Below the pieces are notes generated by a model. It had not been told where the DNA came from and did no database searches. It saw only the letters and a program-made list of their open reading frames with translations. Position numbers and translations under genes: made by a program. Below are positions 40,850-51,551 of a DNA stretch of 64,000 nt, piece after piece (position 1 is the stretch's first letter; the number at the start of each line of letters is the position of its first letter). This stretch comes from Pseudotabrizicola sp. Lineage in GTDB: Bacteria > Pseudomonadota > Alphaproteobacteria > Rhodobacterales > Rhodobacteraceae. The DNA is taken from NCBI RefSeq assembly GCF_030684215.1, contig NZ_JAUXOV010000076.1, forward strand, positions 124,001 through 188,000, written 5' to 3'.

Positions 40850-41233
40850 ATGGCATTTGACCCTGCAAGCCTAAAGTATGACGCCAATGGCCTGATCCCT
40901 TGCATCGCCCAAGACGATGTGACGGGCGATGTGCTAATGATGGCATGGATGAACGCGCAATCCGTGGCGCAGACCCTTGCCACGGGCCGCGTCACCTATT
41001 GGTCACGCTCACGCTCGGCGTTCTGGGTTAAGGGCGATACCTCGGGCCATGTGCAGCATCTGGTGGAATTGCGGGTGGACTGTGACCGCGACTGCCTGCT
41101 AGTGCGGGTGCAACAAGAGGGGCCAGCCTGTCACACAAACCGTCGCTCGTGCTTTTATACTGCGGTGCGGGATGGGAACGAGGTGGTGACGATGCAACCG
41201 ATGACGGAACCAAAGGCCGGGTCCGATAGTTGA
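40850..41233 (+). CDS. hisI: Phosphoribosyl-AMP cyclohydrolase
   Basis: 127 residues, the stand-alone HisI type without HisE. Motifs MMAWMNAQSV, YWSRSRSAFWVKGDTSGH, metal-binding DCDRDC and CHTNRRSCFY. It opens the purine ring of PR-AMP in histidine synthesis. Preceded by GGAG and divergent from the IscU-like gene. Confidence 0.96.
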   Translation: MAFDPASLKYDANGLIPCIAQDDVTGDVLMMAWMNAQSVAQTLATGRVTYWSRSRSAFWVKGDTSGHVQHLVELRVDCDRDCLLVRVQQEGPACHTNRRSCFYTAVRDGNEVVTMQPMTEPKAGSDS

Positions 41234-41342
41234 TCTAAAGTATCACCTTTTGCCGCTGCTGCCCTTGACCTTCGGCGCGGAAACGCTCCTATTTGCCGCA
41301 TAACACTCCAATAGTCCGCTAGAACCGACAAAGGAACACCCC

Positions 41343-41942
41343 ATGGCTTTCACGCTTCCCGATCTGCCTTATGCCCACGATGCACTGGCCCCGTTTGGCA
41401 TGTCGAAAGAGACGATGGAATATCATCACGACATTCACCACAAAGCCTATGTCGATAACGGCAACAAGTTGATTGCCGGCACCGAATGGGAAGGCAAGTC
41501 GGTGGAAGAGATCGTCGTTGGCACCTATAACAAGACCGCCGTGGCCCAAAACGGCATCTTCAACAATGCCAGCCAGCACTGGAATCATGCCCTTTTCTGG
41601 GACATCATGGGGCCGGGCGAGAAAAAGATGCCGGGTGCTTTGGAGAAGGCGCTGACTGAGTCGTTCGGTTCGGTTGACAAGTTCAAGGAAGATTTTTCCG
41701 CCGCTGGCGCGGGCCAGTTCGGATCGGGCTGGGCTTGGCTGGTGAAGGACGCGGATGGCGCGATGAAGGTCACCAAGACCGAAAACGGCGTCAACCCGCT
41801 GTGCTTTGGCCAGACCGCATTGCTGGGCTGTGATGTGTGGGAACACTCCTATTACATCGATTTCCGCAACAAGCGCCCTGCGTATCTGACCAACTTCCTT
41901 GACAAATTGGTGAACTGGGAAGCCGTCGCTGCCCGTATGTAA
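41343..41942 (+). CDS. sodB: Iron/manganese superoxide dismutase
   Basis: 199 residues. Metal ligands are in YHHDIHHKAY, SQHWNHALFW and DVWEHSYYIDF. The AGAGQFGSGWAWL segment and the GQ...Q spacing favour the Fe form, though metal use cannot be fixed from sequence. Cytosolic, no signal peptide. Own terminator downstream. Confidence 0.96.
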   Translation: MAFTLPDLPYAHDALAPFGMSKETMEYHHDIHHKAYVDNGNKLIAGTEWEGKSVEEIVVGTYNKTAVAQNGIFNNASQHWNHALFWDIMGPGEKKMPGALEKALTESFGSVDKFKEDFSAAGAGQFGSGWAWLVKDADGAMKVTKTENGVNPLCFGQTALLGCDVWEHSYYIDFRNKRPAYLTNFLDKLVNWEAVAARM

Positions 41943-41966
41943 GGCCAAGCCTTTGTTCTGAAATGA

Positions 41967-41999
41967 AAACCCGCGCAATTTACTTTGTGCGGGTTTTTG
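41967..41999 (+). terminator. sodB terminator
   Basis: AACCCGCGCAA / TTGTGCGGGTT stem followed by TTTT. Confidence 0.85.
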
Positions 42000-42081
42000 C
42001 TGTGGTCAGGGTGTCACACTTCCCAAGCATGATAAAATTCCCATCTGGAGGGGACATAGAAAAAAACAACGGGAGGGTGCG

Positions 42082-42525
42082 ATGCCAATGCGGACACGTG
42101 ATTGCTGGATTGTGGTGGTGGATGGTGCCGGGGCGATGATTCTGGAAAATGCGGGCACTGTGGCTGCGCCCGATTTGCGGGTGATTGACCGGATTGAGAC
42201 GCCAAGACCGGAAGGGCCGCCCGATCCTGCGCTCCGGGCGGTGCAAACCGGGCAGTCTCGGCCGGTTGAGGTCAGTGACCGCACCCGGTTGGCCGAAACT
42301 GCGATGATTGCAATGCTGATGACGCGGCTGACGTTTGCCGTGCGTCAGTCACAGATGACCCGGCTGGCCATCGCCGCCCCGCCACATCTGCTGGAAGCGA
42401 TCCGCACCCGGCTGGACGATAATCTGCGCAGCAGGGTGGCGATCATGGTGCCCAAGACGCTGACGCAGCATCCGTTGGACAAGATCGTCAACTTGATGGC
42501 CGAAGCGATGCAGCGTGCAGCGTGA
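42082..42525 (+). CDS. Host-attachment protein family (PF10116-like)
   Basis: 147 residues. CWIVVVDGAGAMILEN at the start and the helix LTRLAIAAPPHLLEAIRTRL with VPKTLTQHPLDKI near the end fit the family first linked to Agrobacterium host attachment. The fold resembles eRF1 domain 2 and many members are cytosolic with no known partner. The gene has a strong GGGAGG site. Confidence 0.82.
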   Translation: MPMRTRDCWIVVVDGAGAMILENAGTVAAPDLRVIDRIETPRPEGPPDPALRAVQTGQSRPVEVSDRTRLAETAMIAMLMTRLTFAVRQSQMTRLAIAAPPHLLEAIRTRLDDNLRSRVAIMVPKTLTQHPLDKIVNLMAEAMQRAA

Positions 42526-42553
42526 GCCTTGCGGGATAAATATCTGCAAACGC

Positions 42554-43108
42554 TCAGGAAAGATGATTTTCCAACTGGGCCAGAAGGCCCGGCACATCCG
42601 GCACTGAAATATAGCTGCTGCGCAGGGATTCCTCGGCAAATCCCTGCGCAACCACATGGTTCATAAGTTGGATCAAGGGTTGCCAGTAACCATCTGTATC
42701 CAGAAGGAAAATCGGCTTGGTGTGCAGGCCGATCTGCCGCCACGTCAGCACTTCGAAAAACTCATCCAGACTGCCTGCGCCGCCGGGCAGCACCACGATG
42801 GCATCCGAGTTCATGAACATCACCTTTTTGCGTTCGTGCATGTCTTCGGTGATGACCAACTGGCCCAGATCGCGCTTGCCCTTTTCCATGCCCATCAAAT
42901 GCGTCGGGATCACGCCCATTGTGCGTGCCCCCGCAGTCAGGGCGGCGCGCGCCACTTCGCCCATCAGCCCGACATCGCCCGCGCCGTACACCAGCCGCCA
43001 GCCGTGATCTGCAATGCCCTGACCAAGACTGCGGGCCGACTGTGCGTAGGAAGGCGACAGGCCTGGGCGTGATCCGCAAAAGACACATATGGAACGAAGC
43101 GGGGTCAT
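42554..43108 (-). CDS. LOG/TIGR00730-family Rossmann protein
   Basis: 184 residues from ATG 43108 with GAGG 5 bases upstream. [11 protein letters not shown] at the start, [13 protein letters not shown], and the signature [21 protein letters not shown]. Related enzymes are cytokinin riboside 5'-monophosphate phosphoribohydrolases or nucleotide 5'-monophosphate nucleosidases. The Thr of the usual PGGxGTxxE is Ser here. Confidence 0.9.
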   Translation of the reverse strand: MTPLRSICVFCGSRPGLSPSYAQSARSLGQGIADHGWRLVYGAGDVGLMGEVARAALTAGARTMGVIPTHLMGMEKGKRDLGQLVITEDMHERKKVMFMNSDAIVVLPGGAGSLDEFFEVLTWRQIGLHTKPIFLLDTDGYWQPLIQLMNHVVAQGFAEESLRSSYISVPDVPGLLAQLENHLS

Positions 43109-43238
43109 GGGGGCCTCATGTTGGGATTTTCGTTGCAAGCCCAGTGATATCGGGGTTCCTATGCAAAGGAAAGCAGGGGCCGGTAACAGGTCCGGCGCGC
43201 CGGATCAGGTCCGGCGGGGGAAGCGACGGGGAAATGCG

Positions 43239-44801
43239 ATGTCGGTCTGGACAGAGATGAGCGTGGCCGTGCGTGCGGCAGGGGTTGCAGCAAGTGCGGC
43301 TGTGGTGGCGGTTGTGGTTGCGTTGATCTGGCCGGAACGCGCACCAGAGATTCCAGTCGCCCCGCACACGCCTGTGCCTGTGGCAGCTATGCCCACACCC
43401 GCGGCGACAGTGACTGCCGAGGCCGCGCCAGAACCAGAAGTAGCGGTGGCGGCTGAGGTCGCCCCAGAGCCAGAACCGACAGTGACGGCTGAGGTCGTGC
43501 CAGAGCCAGAGGGCGATGTGGCCCCTGTGGTCGAGGTCGCGCCAGACCCCGTGTTGCCCAGCTTTGACAGCTACCGGGTGGAGGCGGATGGCTCTGCCGT
43601 GGTGTCTGGCCGGGCCGAGCCATCGGCGCAGATTGCGGTTCTGGTCGATGGGGTGGTTGTGGCCGAGACACGGGCCGGAACCGATGGCGCGTTTGCCGCG
43701 CTGTTCACGCTCCCGCCAAACGCGTTGCCCAGCTTGATGACTCTGGGACAGGTTATGCCGGGGGGCAGCGCGCTTGCATCGGCTCAATCCATTGCCCTTG
43801 GGCCGATTGCGGGGCCGGTTGTTGTTGCGGCGGCACTGCCAGAGCCAGTGGTCGCGCCAGAGGGTGCAGCCGTGAGTGATGAAGTGGCTACGCTGGCCGA
43901 AGTTGCGGCCGAAGTTGCTGCCGAAGATGTAGCTCAAGATGCTGAGGTGCCAGAGACGATTGCACTGGCCGAAGTGGCCCCAGACCAAACCCCTGCGCCG
44001 CCCGTCGCCCTGCTGGTGACCGAAGATGGCGCGACGGTGGCGCAGGCCCCGGTGTCCGCAGCAATGCAGGCCCCTGCCTCGACCGGGGCGGCCGCCTCGT
44101 CTGATGACGTTGCGGCGGTGCTGCTGGATGCGATTTCCTATTCCCCGACGGGCGCGGTGCAACTGTCGGGCAAAGGGCAGGCTGGCCAGTCGGTACGGAT
44201 CTATCTGGACAACGCTCCGGTGGCCGATGCGCCGGTGGCGGCAACGGGCCTGTGGCAGCTGACGCTGGGCGATACCTTGCCGGGCATCTACACCTTACGG
44301 GTGGATCAGGTGGACGACACCGGCAAAGTCTCGGCCCGCTTCGAGACGCCGTTCAAGCGCGAAACGCTTGAGGCTTTGGCGACACTGAGCCAAGCCGGGA
44401 CTACGCTGGCCACACCAACAGCCACAGACACCGCACTTGCGCAGGCAGACCCGGCACCAGACTTTGCGCCTGTGACACAAGGCGATGTGCTGGCACCACC
44501 GTCTGCACCCGTCGATCCGACACCGCCCCAGACAGTCGTTGCATCCGAAGCGGCGCCTGTGGTGCCTGATCCGGGACCCGTGCCCGCGCCAGTACCAGCA
44601 GATGCCGCTGCTGCCCCGGTGGAACCGCCGCCGCCTGTCACCATCACCGTTCAGCCCGGCTTTACCCTATGGGGTATCGCGCGGGAGAATTTTGGCGATG
44701 GCGTGCTCTATGTGCAGGTTTACGAGGCCAACCGCGACAAGATCCGCAATCCGGATCTGATTTATCCGGGGCAGGTCTTTACGATTCCGGCAAAACCTTA
44801 A
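43239..44801 (+). CDS. LysM-domain membrane protein with Ala/Pro/Glu-rich spacer
   Basis: 520 residues from ATG 43239 with GGGGA upstream. One span near residues 8-30, then a long low-complexity region with recurring EVAPEPE-type units, two Ig-like carbohydrate-type segments ([39 protein letters not shown]) and a C-terminal LysM (~467-520: [19 protein letters not shown]). LysM binds GlcNAc-containing glycans, so peptidoglycan contact in the periplasm is likely. Shares a likely transcript direction with the Atm1 gene. Confidence 0.87.
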   Translation: MSVWTEMSVAVRAAGVAASAAVVAVVVALIWPERAPEIPVAPHTPVPVAAMPTPAATVTAEAAPEPEVAVAAEVAPEPEPTVTAEVVPEPEGDVAPVVEVAPDPVLPSFDSYRVEADGSAVVSGRAEPSAQIAVLVDGVVVAETRAGTDGAFAALFTLPPNALPSLMTLGQVMPGGSALASAQSIALGPIAGPVVVAAALPEPVVAPEGAAVSDEVATLAEVAAEVAAEDVAQDAEVPETIALAEVAPDQTPAPPVALLVTEDGATVAQAPVSAAMQAPASTGAAASSDDVAAVLLDAISYSPTGAVQLSGKGQAGQSVRIYLDNAPVADAPVAATGLWQLTLGDTLPGIYTLRVDQVDDTGKVSARFETPFKRETLEALATLSQAGTTLATPTATDTALAQADPAPDFAPVTQGDVLAPPSAPVDPTPPQTVVASEAAPVVPDPGPVPAPVPADAAAAPVEPPPPVTITVQPGFTLWGIARENFGDGVLYVQVYEANRDKIRNPDLIYPGQVFTIPAKP

Positions 44802-44861
44802 GCTGGCTCTGGCCATTCCGCGCCAAGCCCCCTAGATATCAGGGCCGAAAAGAGGCCCCCC

Positions 44862-46676
44862 ATGTTTGATCCGACCCCCAAAGACGCTCCGGCCACTGGC
44901 TTTCAGACCATGGCACGCGTGATCCCTTATCTTTGGCCACCGGGTCAGAATTGGGTCAAGCGACGGGTGGTGGCATCCCTGACGCTTTTGGTGATGGCCA
45001 AGGTCGTCTCTGTCACCACGCCTGCGCTGTATAAACAGGCTGTGGATGCGCTTGCGGGCGATGCACCGGATGCGGCCACTTTGCTGGGGCTTGCGGCGGT
45101 GGGATTAACCATCGCCTACGGCATGGCGCGGCTGCTGACGGTCATGTTCAACGAGGCGCGCGATGCGGTGTTTGTGCGCGTGGGCCAGCGCGCCTTGCGC
45201 CAGCTTGCGCTGGAGACGTTCACCCATATTCACCGCCTGTCCTTGCGCTATCACATCACCCGCAAAACTGGCGGGTTAAGCCGGATCATTGAACGCGGGG
45301 TCAAGGGCGTCGATTTTCTGCTGCGCTTCATGCTTCTGTCGATCGGGCCGCTGATCCTTGAGCTGTCGATGGTCTCAATCATCTTTGCGGTGGTGTTTGG
45401 CTGGCAATATGCGGCGGTGGTGGTGGTGGTCATCGCGATCTATGTGGCCTTTACCTTCAAAGTCACCGAATGGCGCGTGGCGATCCGGCGCGAGATGAAT
45501 GCGCAAGATACCGATGCCAACCAGAAGGCCATCGACAGCCTGCTGAACTTTGAGACGGTCAAGTATTTCAACGCCGAAAGCATGGAAGCGCAGCGCTATG
45601 ACCATGCGATGCAGCGCTATGAGGTGGCGGCGGTCAAGACCGGGCTTTCGCTGGCATTCCTGAACCTTGGGCAGGCGTTTCTGATCACGACGGGACTGGT
45701 CATCGTGATGGTGATGGCGGCGCGCGGTGTGCAGGCGGGCCAGTTGACCGTGGGCGATTTCGTGATGGTCAACGCCTATATGATCCAGATCACCATGCCC
45801 CTGAACTTCCTTGGCACGGTTTACCGCGAAATCCGGCAGGCGCTGGTCGATATGGGCGAGATGTTCGGGCTTTTGGGCCAACCTGCCGAAGTGAAGGATA
45901 AGCCCGGTGCGCCGGATCTGTCTGTGACGCGTGGCGAGGTGGCGTTTGATGATGTGCGCTTTGATTATGATCCCACGCGTCCGATCCTGAAGGGGGTTAG
46001 CTTTACTGTCGCTCCGGGGCAGCGCGTGGCGCTGGTCGGTCCGTCAGGGTCTGGCAAATCGACCATCGGGCGGTTGTTGTTTCGGTTCTATGATGTGACC
46101 AGCGGTGCGATCCGGATTGATGGCCAGGACCTGCGCGATGTGACGCAAAGCAGTGTGCACGGCATGATCGGCGTGGTGCCGCAAGATACCGTGCTGTTCA
46201 ACGACACGGTTTATTACAACATTGCCTATGGCCGTGCCGGGGCCTCACGCGATGAGGTAGAGGCGGCGGCGAAAGCGGCGCGCATCCATGATTTCATCAT
46301 CTCTTTGCCCGAGGGCTATGAGACAACGGTGGGTGAGCGCGGGCTGAAGCTGTCGGGTGGCGAAAAGCAGCGGGTGGGCATTGCGCGCACGCTGCTGAAA
46401 AACCCACCGATCCTGATACTGGATGAGGCGACATCGGCACTGGACACTCAGACCGAGCGCGACATTCAGGACAGTCTGCTGGCGATGGGGCAGGGGCGCA
46501 GCGTGATCACCATTGCGCACCGTCTGTCCACTATTGCGGATGCCGATCAGATCATCGTGCTGGAAGCGGGCGAGATTGTGGAGCGCGGCACGCATGACAT
46601 GCTGCTGGCCAATGGTGGGCGCTATGCGGCGATGTGGGCGCGCCAATCGTCTGAGGAAGAGGAAGCGGCGGCGTAA
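44862..46676 (+). CDS. Atm1-type ABC exporter
   Basis: 604 residues, fused membrane and ATPase domains. Six spans, with the Atm1/ABCB7 block NFETVKYFNAE, then Walker A GPSGSGKST, signature LSGGEKQRVG, Walker B ILILDEATSALD. Bacterial Atm1 exports glutathione-linked or metal-thiol compounds and supports metal and Fe-S homeostasis. Starts 60 bases after the LysM gene. Confidence 0.94.
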   Translation: MFDPTPKDAPATGFQTMARVIPYLWPPGQNWVKRRVVASLTLLVMAKVVSVTTPALYKQAVDALAGDAPDAATLLGLAAVGLTIAYGMARLLTVMFNEARDAVFVRVGQRALRQLALETFTHIHRLSLRYHITRKTGGLSRIIERGVKGVDFLLRFMLLSIGPLILELSMVSIIFAVVFGWQYAAVVVVVIAIYVAFTFKVTEWRVAIRREMNAQDTDANQKAIDSLLNFETVKYFNAESMEAQRYDHAMQRYEVAAVKTGLSLAFLNLGQAFLITTGLVIVMVMAARGVQAGQLTVGDFVMVNAYMIQITMPLNFLGTVYREIRQALVDMGEMFGLLGQPAEVKDKPGAPDLSVTRGEVAFDDVRFDYDPTRPILKGVSFTVAPGQRVALVGPSGSGKSTIGRLLFRFYDVTSGAIRIDGQDLRDVTQSSVHGMIGVVPQDTVLFNDTVYYNIAYGRAGASRDEVEAAAKAARIHDFIISLPEGYETTVGERGLKLSGGEKQRVGIARTLLKNPPILILDEATSALDTQTERDIQDSLLAMGQGRSVITIAHRLSTIADADQIIVLEAGEIVERGTHDMLLANGGRYAAMWARQSSEEEEAAA

Positions 46677-46704
46677 CGCCGCGTTCTTCTCACTTGGCGG
46701 GGGC

Positions 46705-49700
46705 CTATTCGGCGGCGTTGCGGATGGGATAAGGCGCCTGAGGCTCGGCGCTGTCTTCCCACAAGATCAACGGGCCTTTGACCGCGCGGGCGGCTCGGGT
46801 CAGGGCCAGATCGCGCGCCTCGACCGACCCCGCACCATGTGCGAGTGCGGACAGCCGCGCCCAGCCCCGATACGCGCCCGCCCAGAACCAGACCCGCAGC
46901 GCGAGCAGTGATGGCGTCAGCACCAGCGTGAGTACGGTGGCGATGCCAAGGCCGAAGACGACCGCCGTTGCCAACTGCTTCCACCATAGCGCCGAGGGGC
47001 TGTTGAGCGTATAGCCGCCGCCCAGAAAATCGACTGACAGGCCAAACATCATGGGGGCCAAACCCGCCATGGTGGTGATCGTGGTCAGCAAAACCGGGCG
47101 CAGGCGCTGTTCGGCTGTGCGGGTGATTGCCTCCAGCTTTGGCATGTAGCGGCTGAAGTCCTGATAGGTATCGATCAGGATGATGTTGTTGTTCACCACG
47201 ATGCCAGCAAGCGCGACAATCCCGGTGCCGGTCATGATGATGCTGAAGGTCTGGCCCATCACCAGCATGCCGATCAGAACCCCGGTGGTGGACAAGACCA
47301 CCGCCAAGAGGACCAGCACCGCATTATAGACCGAGTTGAACTGCGCCAGCAAAATGATGAACATCAGCCCCAGCGCGCCTGCAAAAGCCTTGGCCAGAAA
47401 CGCCCCGGCCTCGGCCTGATCTTCCTGATCGCCGGTCCATGCCCAGTTGACCCCTTGCGGCAGCGGATTGGTGGCAAGCCACGCATTCAGCGTGCTGATC
47501 CGCTCGGTCGCGTTGATCGGCACACCATCCGCGCGGGTCAGGCCGGGGGCCACGTCGGCTTTGACGTCATAGACGCGGGATTCGTTCACCCGGTCGATGC
47601 GGCCCAGTTTGGCCACTGGTTTGCGGCTGATGAAGTTGGACAAAGGCACCAGCCCATCGGCGGTGCGCACCTTGAGCGAATCGAGGGTGGACAGCACCCG
47701 GTCACCTTCGGGAAGGCGGACGCGAATTTCAATTTCCTCGTCCGAAGAGTCCACCCGCATCGTGTCCAGCATCACGCCGCGTGTCACCAGTTGCACCATG
47801 CCGCCCACGGTGGCGACATCCGCGCCAAAGCGGCCTGCGCGGGCGACATCGACGGTGATTTCCCAGTCGATGCCGGGCAGAGGGCGGGTGTCTTCGATGC
47901 CGATGATGCCCTCCATCGTCGCCATCTGCGCGCGGATGGTTTCCACCGCAGTGCCCAAAGCGTCGAAATCATCGCCTGACAAGCGCAGGTGCAAGGGCTT
48001 GCCGGATGCCGGGCCGGACGCCTCTGCCAGCACCTCTATCCGTATGCCGGGCAGGGCTTGCAGGCGGTCTGTCAGACCAGCGATGATGCTGTCACCGCCA
48101 AGCGCGGGATCATCCTTGCGCGCGCTCCATGGGGCCAGTTCCAGCTGGATTTGGCCCACGCTGTCCAAGGGCGATTGCGCGCCGCCGGTGTTGGAGTTCA
48201 AGCCCCCGGCGCCTGCAAAGGAAAAGGTGGATTTCACCCCCGGCGTGCCAACCACCAGCGCCTCGGCCTGTTGCAAAATCGCGTCTTTTTCGGTCAGCGA
48301 CAGGTTGCCGCGCGCCTGAACATAGACGATGGCTTGTTCCGGTTCGGTGGCCACAAAGAATTCCACCCCTTTGCCGTTTTGTGCGTAGATCCCGAAGATC
48401 AGCACCACAAAGCCGACCACGGCCGCAATCGACACCAACGGCATCACCGGGTTGCCGGTCAGAAAGCGGATCACCCGACCAAAAGGGCTGCGCCGGTAGC
48501 CCGACACGACGGGCGCGCGGCGGACCGGTTTTGCGGCCTCCAGCGTGATCGAGGCTGCAAAACCGCCCAGCATCACCAGCAGCGCACCGGGCAGCAGCGA
48601 CGCCACACGCGGGCTGAGCAGCAGCACCACGCCGGCAAACAAGACTGCCAGCGACAGCACGACAAGGAACAGCCGCAGCCACAAGGGGCGCGGACGCAGC
48701 ATGGCGGCGATGGACTCTAACTGACGGGTGACGCGTCCAGCAACACCGCCGACCACCGGCACATAGATCAGCGCCACCAGAAGTGAGGCCGACAGCACAA
48801 AAATCAGGGTGACTGGCAGCATCCCCATGAATTCACCAGCGACACCGGGCCAGAACAGCATTGGCAAAAAGGCGCACAGCGTGGTCGCGGTAGAGCTGAC
48901 GATGGGCCAGAACATGCGTTTGGCCGCTTCGGTATAGGCGGCCATCGGGCCAGAGCCTTCCTGAATTCTGGTATCGGCGTATTCGACCACCACGATGCCG
49001 CTGTCCACCAACATCCCCACGGCCAAAATCAGCCCGAACATCACGATATTCGACACCGAAATGCCCATCACCGCGAAAAAGGCGAATGTCAGCAGGAAGC
49101 TGGTCGGCACCGAAAACCCGACCAGCAGGGCTGACCGCGTGCCAAGCGTGGCCAGAACCACCACCATCACCAGCGCAATCGCGGTCAGGACCGAGCCTTC
49201 AAGCTGGCGCACCATGCCTTCGACATTGGTGGATTGATCCAGAGAAGCGGTGACAGACACCGACCGGCGCAGCGGTTCGGGCCAAGCTGCGACTTCGGCC
49301 GCCACCACGTCTTGCACAAGGCGCGAAGTGTCGATCAGGTTAAAGCCTTTGCGTTTGACCACCTGAATGGCCACGGTCGATTCGCCGTTGAAGCGGGCGG
49401 TGCCGGTCGGGTCTTTGAAGGTCAGGTTGATCTGCGCCAGATCGCCAAGCGTAATGGTGCGGTCGCCGTTGACCTTGACCGGCAGGCCGTAAACCTGCGC
49501 TGCCGAGTTGAAGCTGGAAGGTATCTTGACCGAAAACGCCCCGCTTGCGGTTTCCACCTCTCCGGCCGCGATCAACTGGTTGTTTCGGGTGACAACGGTG
49601 ATCAGCTCGGCGGCGGTGATGTTATACGCCTCCAGCTTCAGGGGGTCGATCAGCACCTCCAGCATCTCATCGCGGTGGCCGGCCAGTTCGGCTTTCAGAA

Positions 49701-50208
49701 CAGGTTCCAACGCGGCGATGCGGCTTTGCAGATCTTTGGCGGCGCGCAGCAGGGTACGTTCGGGCACATCGCCCGACAAAGCGATCACCAGAATGGGAAA
49801 TTCGCTGAAATTGATCTCATTGACCGAGTATTTGTCGGCCCCTGCCGGGAATTTCGCCTCGGCGGTGTTCATGCGGTCGCGGACATCGGCGATGATCTGG
49901 GTTTTGTCCCAGCCAAATTCAAATTGCAGCGCCACGCCGCCATAGTTTTCCGCTGCCGTGCCGGAAATGGTCTTCAGCCCGTCAAGCCCTGACAGTTCCT
50001 GCTCCATCACCTTGACCAGCAAGGTTTCAGAATCGGCGGCGGAAATGCCGGGGAAGGGGACCGAGACAAACAGCGCGGGGATGTCGATATCGGGCTCGCC
50101 CTCTTTGGGCAGGCTGACATAGGCCAGCACACCTGCCGCGACGGATAGGATGATGAAGGCCACCACCATACGGGCGCGTGCAGCGGCCCAGTCGACAATG
50201 CCGGTCAT
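46705..50208 (-). CDS. RND efflux pump permease (HAE1-like)
   Basis: 1167 residues, with twelve spans and two large periplasmic loops. Start MTGIVDWAAARARMVVAFI; porter-domain PKEGEPDIDIP; TM4 GMLVDSGIVVVEYAD retains one of the two usual Asp residues, the second being Ser; TM10 region GIVVNNNIILIDTYQ. A hydrophobic insertion after about residue 510 (LWLRLFLVVLSLAVLFAGVV) lengthens it beyond AcrB. It is driven by proton flux and works with the adaptor encoded just upstream in the operon. Confidence 0.92.
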   Translation of the reverse strand: MTGIVDWAAARARMVVAFIILSVAAGVLAYVSLPKEGEPDIDIPALFVSVPFPGISAADSETLLVKVMEQELSGLDGLKTISGTAAENYGGVALQFEFGWDKTQIIADVRDRMNTAEAKFPAGADKYSVNEINFSEFPILVIALSGDVPERTLLRAAKDLQSRIAALEPVLKAELAGHRDEMLEVLIDPLKLEAYNITAAELITVVTRNNQLIAAGEVETASGAFSVKIPSSFNSAAQVYGLPVKVNGDRTITLGDLAQINLTFKDPTGTARFNGESTVAIQVVKRKGFNLIDTSRLVQDVVAAEVAAWPEPLRRSVSVTASLDQSTNVEGMVRQLEGSVLTAIALVMVVVLATLGTRSALLVGFSVPTSFLLTFAFFAVMGISVSNIVMFGLILAVGMLVDSGIVVVEYADTRIQEGSGPMAAYTEAAKRMFWPIVSSTATTLCAFLPMLFWPGVAGEFMGMLPVTLIFVLSASLLVALIYVPVVGGVAGRVTRQLESIAAMLRPRPLWLRLFLVVLSLAVLFAGVVLLLSPRVASLLPGALLVMLGGFAASITLEAAKPVRRAPVVSGYRRSPFGRVIRFLTGNPVMPLVSIAAVVGFVVLIFGIYAQNGKGVEFFVATEPEQAIVYVQARGNLSLTEKDAILQQAEALVVGTPGVKSTFSFAGAGGLNSNTGGAQSPLDSVGQIQLELAPWSARKDDPALGGDSIIAGLTDRLQALPGIRIEVLAEASGPASGKPLHLRLSGDDFDALGTAVETIRAQMATMEGIIGIEDTRPLPGIDWEITVDVARAGRFGADVATVGGMVQLVTRGVMLDTMRVDSSDEEIEIRVRLPEGDRVLSTLDSLKVRTADGLVPLSNFISRKPVAKLGRIDRVNESRVYDVKADVAPGLTRADGVPINATERISTLNAWLATNPLPQGVNWAWTGDQEDQAEAGAFLAKAFAGALGLMFIILLAQFNSVYNAVLVLLAVVLSTTGVLIGMLVMGQTFSIIMTGTGIVALAGIVVNNNIILIDTYQDFSRYMPKLEAITRTAEQRLRPVLLTTITTMAGLAPMMFGLSVDFLGGGYTLNSPSALWWKQLATAVVFGLGIATVLTLVLTPSLLALRVWFWAGAYRGWARLSALAHGAGSVEARDLALTRAARAVKGPLILWEDSAEPQAPYPIRNAAE

Positions 50209-51332
50209 GGCGCAGCCTGTTGCATGGTAACGGTTATGGCGGTGCCATCGGTCACATATTCCTGACCAAGGGTGATGACCGTGGCCTGATCGGGCAGGCC
50301 GGTCACCAGCATCCCATCCACCGTGTCGCGCAGCACGGTCACGGGAGCAAAGCTGGCGCGGTTGTCGATCGCCAGCCGCACCCCCAGCACACCCGCATTG
50401 TCCAGCGTCAGGCTGGAGGCAGGCAGCAAATGTGCCATCACCCCGTCAGCGGCCACCAGCATTTCGGCAGTTTGCCCGTCACGGATCGCAAGGTCGGTGT
50501 TGGGCACCGTCACCTCGACCCGAAAGGTGCGGGTGGCGGGATCTGCCGAGCGTGACAGGAAGGTGACCCGCCCCTGCACTTCGCGCCCCGAGATCAACCG
50601 CGCGCCCGCCATGGCCCCGACAGAGATGCGGTCCACATCGGCCTCTGGCACGAACCCCACCAGTTTGATCGGATCAAGCTGGATCACGGTGGCACAGGCC
50701 CCGCCGGGTTGCAAAAGGCTGCCCAGCTCGGCGGTGTCGGTTTCCAGCAGCCCTTCAAACGGGGCGGTGACCGTCAGGCGCGCGATGTCGATGCGGATGG
50801 CATCCAGTGCCGAGCGGGCCGACTGCACCCCGGCACGGGCCGATTCCAGCGCAGCATCCGCGCTGATACGGCGGGTTTCCGAGGCAAAGCCGCCCTCGCT
50901 CAGCCGGTTGGCGGTGTCGGCGTTCACCTCGGCCTCGCGCAGGCGGGCCTGAGCTTCGGCCACGCGGGCCTCTGCCTCGGCGGCTTGCTGGCCCCGCGTG
51001 CCGGGGTCCAGTTCGCACAGCGGCTGCCCTTGGGTGACGAACGCCCCGCGCCGCAGGGGTTCAGACCGCACCAGCCCGCCGGTTTCGGCGCGCACCTCAA
51101 CCTGACGCGCGGCTTCGGTGCGGCCACGGGCTATTACGGCGTTTTGCACCATGCTGGCTTGCGACTGGGTGGCCACGACGGAAATCGTGCCATCGGCTGT
51201 GATAGTGGCTTGCGGTGCGGTTGGCGCGGCAGGTTCGGCGGTGGTTGTGGCCATCAGGCGGTCACGTTCAAACACCGCAACGTATAGCGTTGCGGCCACA
51301 GCCAGTGCGGTCAGGGGGGGAAGGATACGCAT
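50205..51332 (-). CDS. RND efflux periplasmic adaptor (HlyD/MFP)
   Basis: 375 residues from ATG 51332 with AAGG 6 bases upstream; a GTG at 51359 is also in frame. N-terminal anchor (LPPLTALAVAATLYVAVF), lipoyl halves (VRAETGGLVRSEPLRRGAFV and LTVTAPFEGLLE), a coiled-coil hairpin between them (AEARVAEAQARLREAE) and a beta-barrel. Its stop overlaps the permease start by ATGA. No outer-membrane channel gene is in the window. Confidence 0.92.
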   Translation of the reverse strand: MRILPPLTALAVAATLYVAVFERDRLMATTTAEPAAPTAPQATITADGTISVVATQSQASMVQNAVIARGRTEAARQVEVRAETGGLVRSEPLRRGAFVTQGQPLCELDPGTRGQQAAEAEARVAEAQARLREAEVNADTANRLSEGGFASETRRISADAALESARAGVQSARSALDAIRIDIARLTVTAPFEGLLETDTAELGSLLQPGGACATVIQLDPIKLVGFVPEADVDRISVGAMAGARLISGREVQGRVTFLSRSADPATRTFRVEVTVPNTDLAIRDGQTAEMLVAADGVMAHLLPASSLTLDNAGVLGVRLAIDNRASFAPVTVLRDTVDGMLVTGLPDQATVITLGQEYVTDGTAITVTMQQAAP

Positions 51333-51551
51333 AGACACCTTTTCAAGCCGCTCTTGCACTGCTTAATCTAGGTCTTGTGCCGCGCCGCGGCAAGCCGTGT
51401 GCAGGCGCGGGGTGTGGTGCAATGCTGGCGCAGGGCTTGGCAAGCCCTTGTCCTTGCGTGTAAGACAGGGCCAAAGGGTGTGGTCTGGTCCGGTTTTGGG
51501 CCATACACCGCCCAGTCCGGTTCTGAAGCGCCTTTTGAAAGCCAAAGTGAC

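Noticed and set aside
47455-49992. Several long plus-strand frames inside the RND permease region
   Set aside because: Composition is that of antisense to the pump gene, with no family motifs or ribosome sites.
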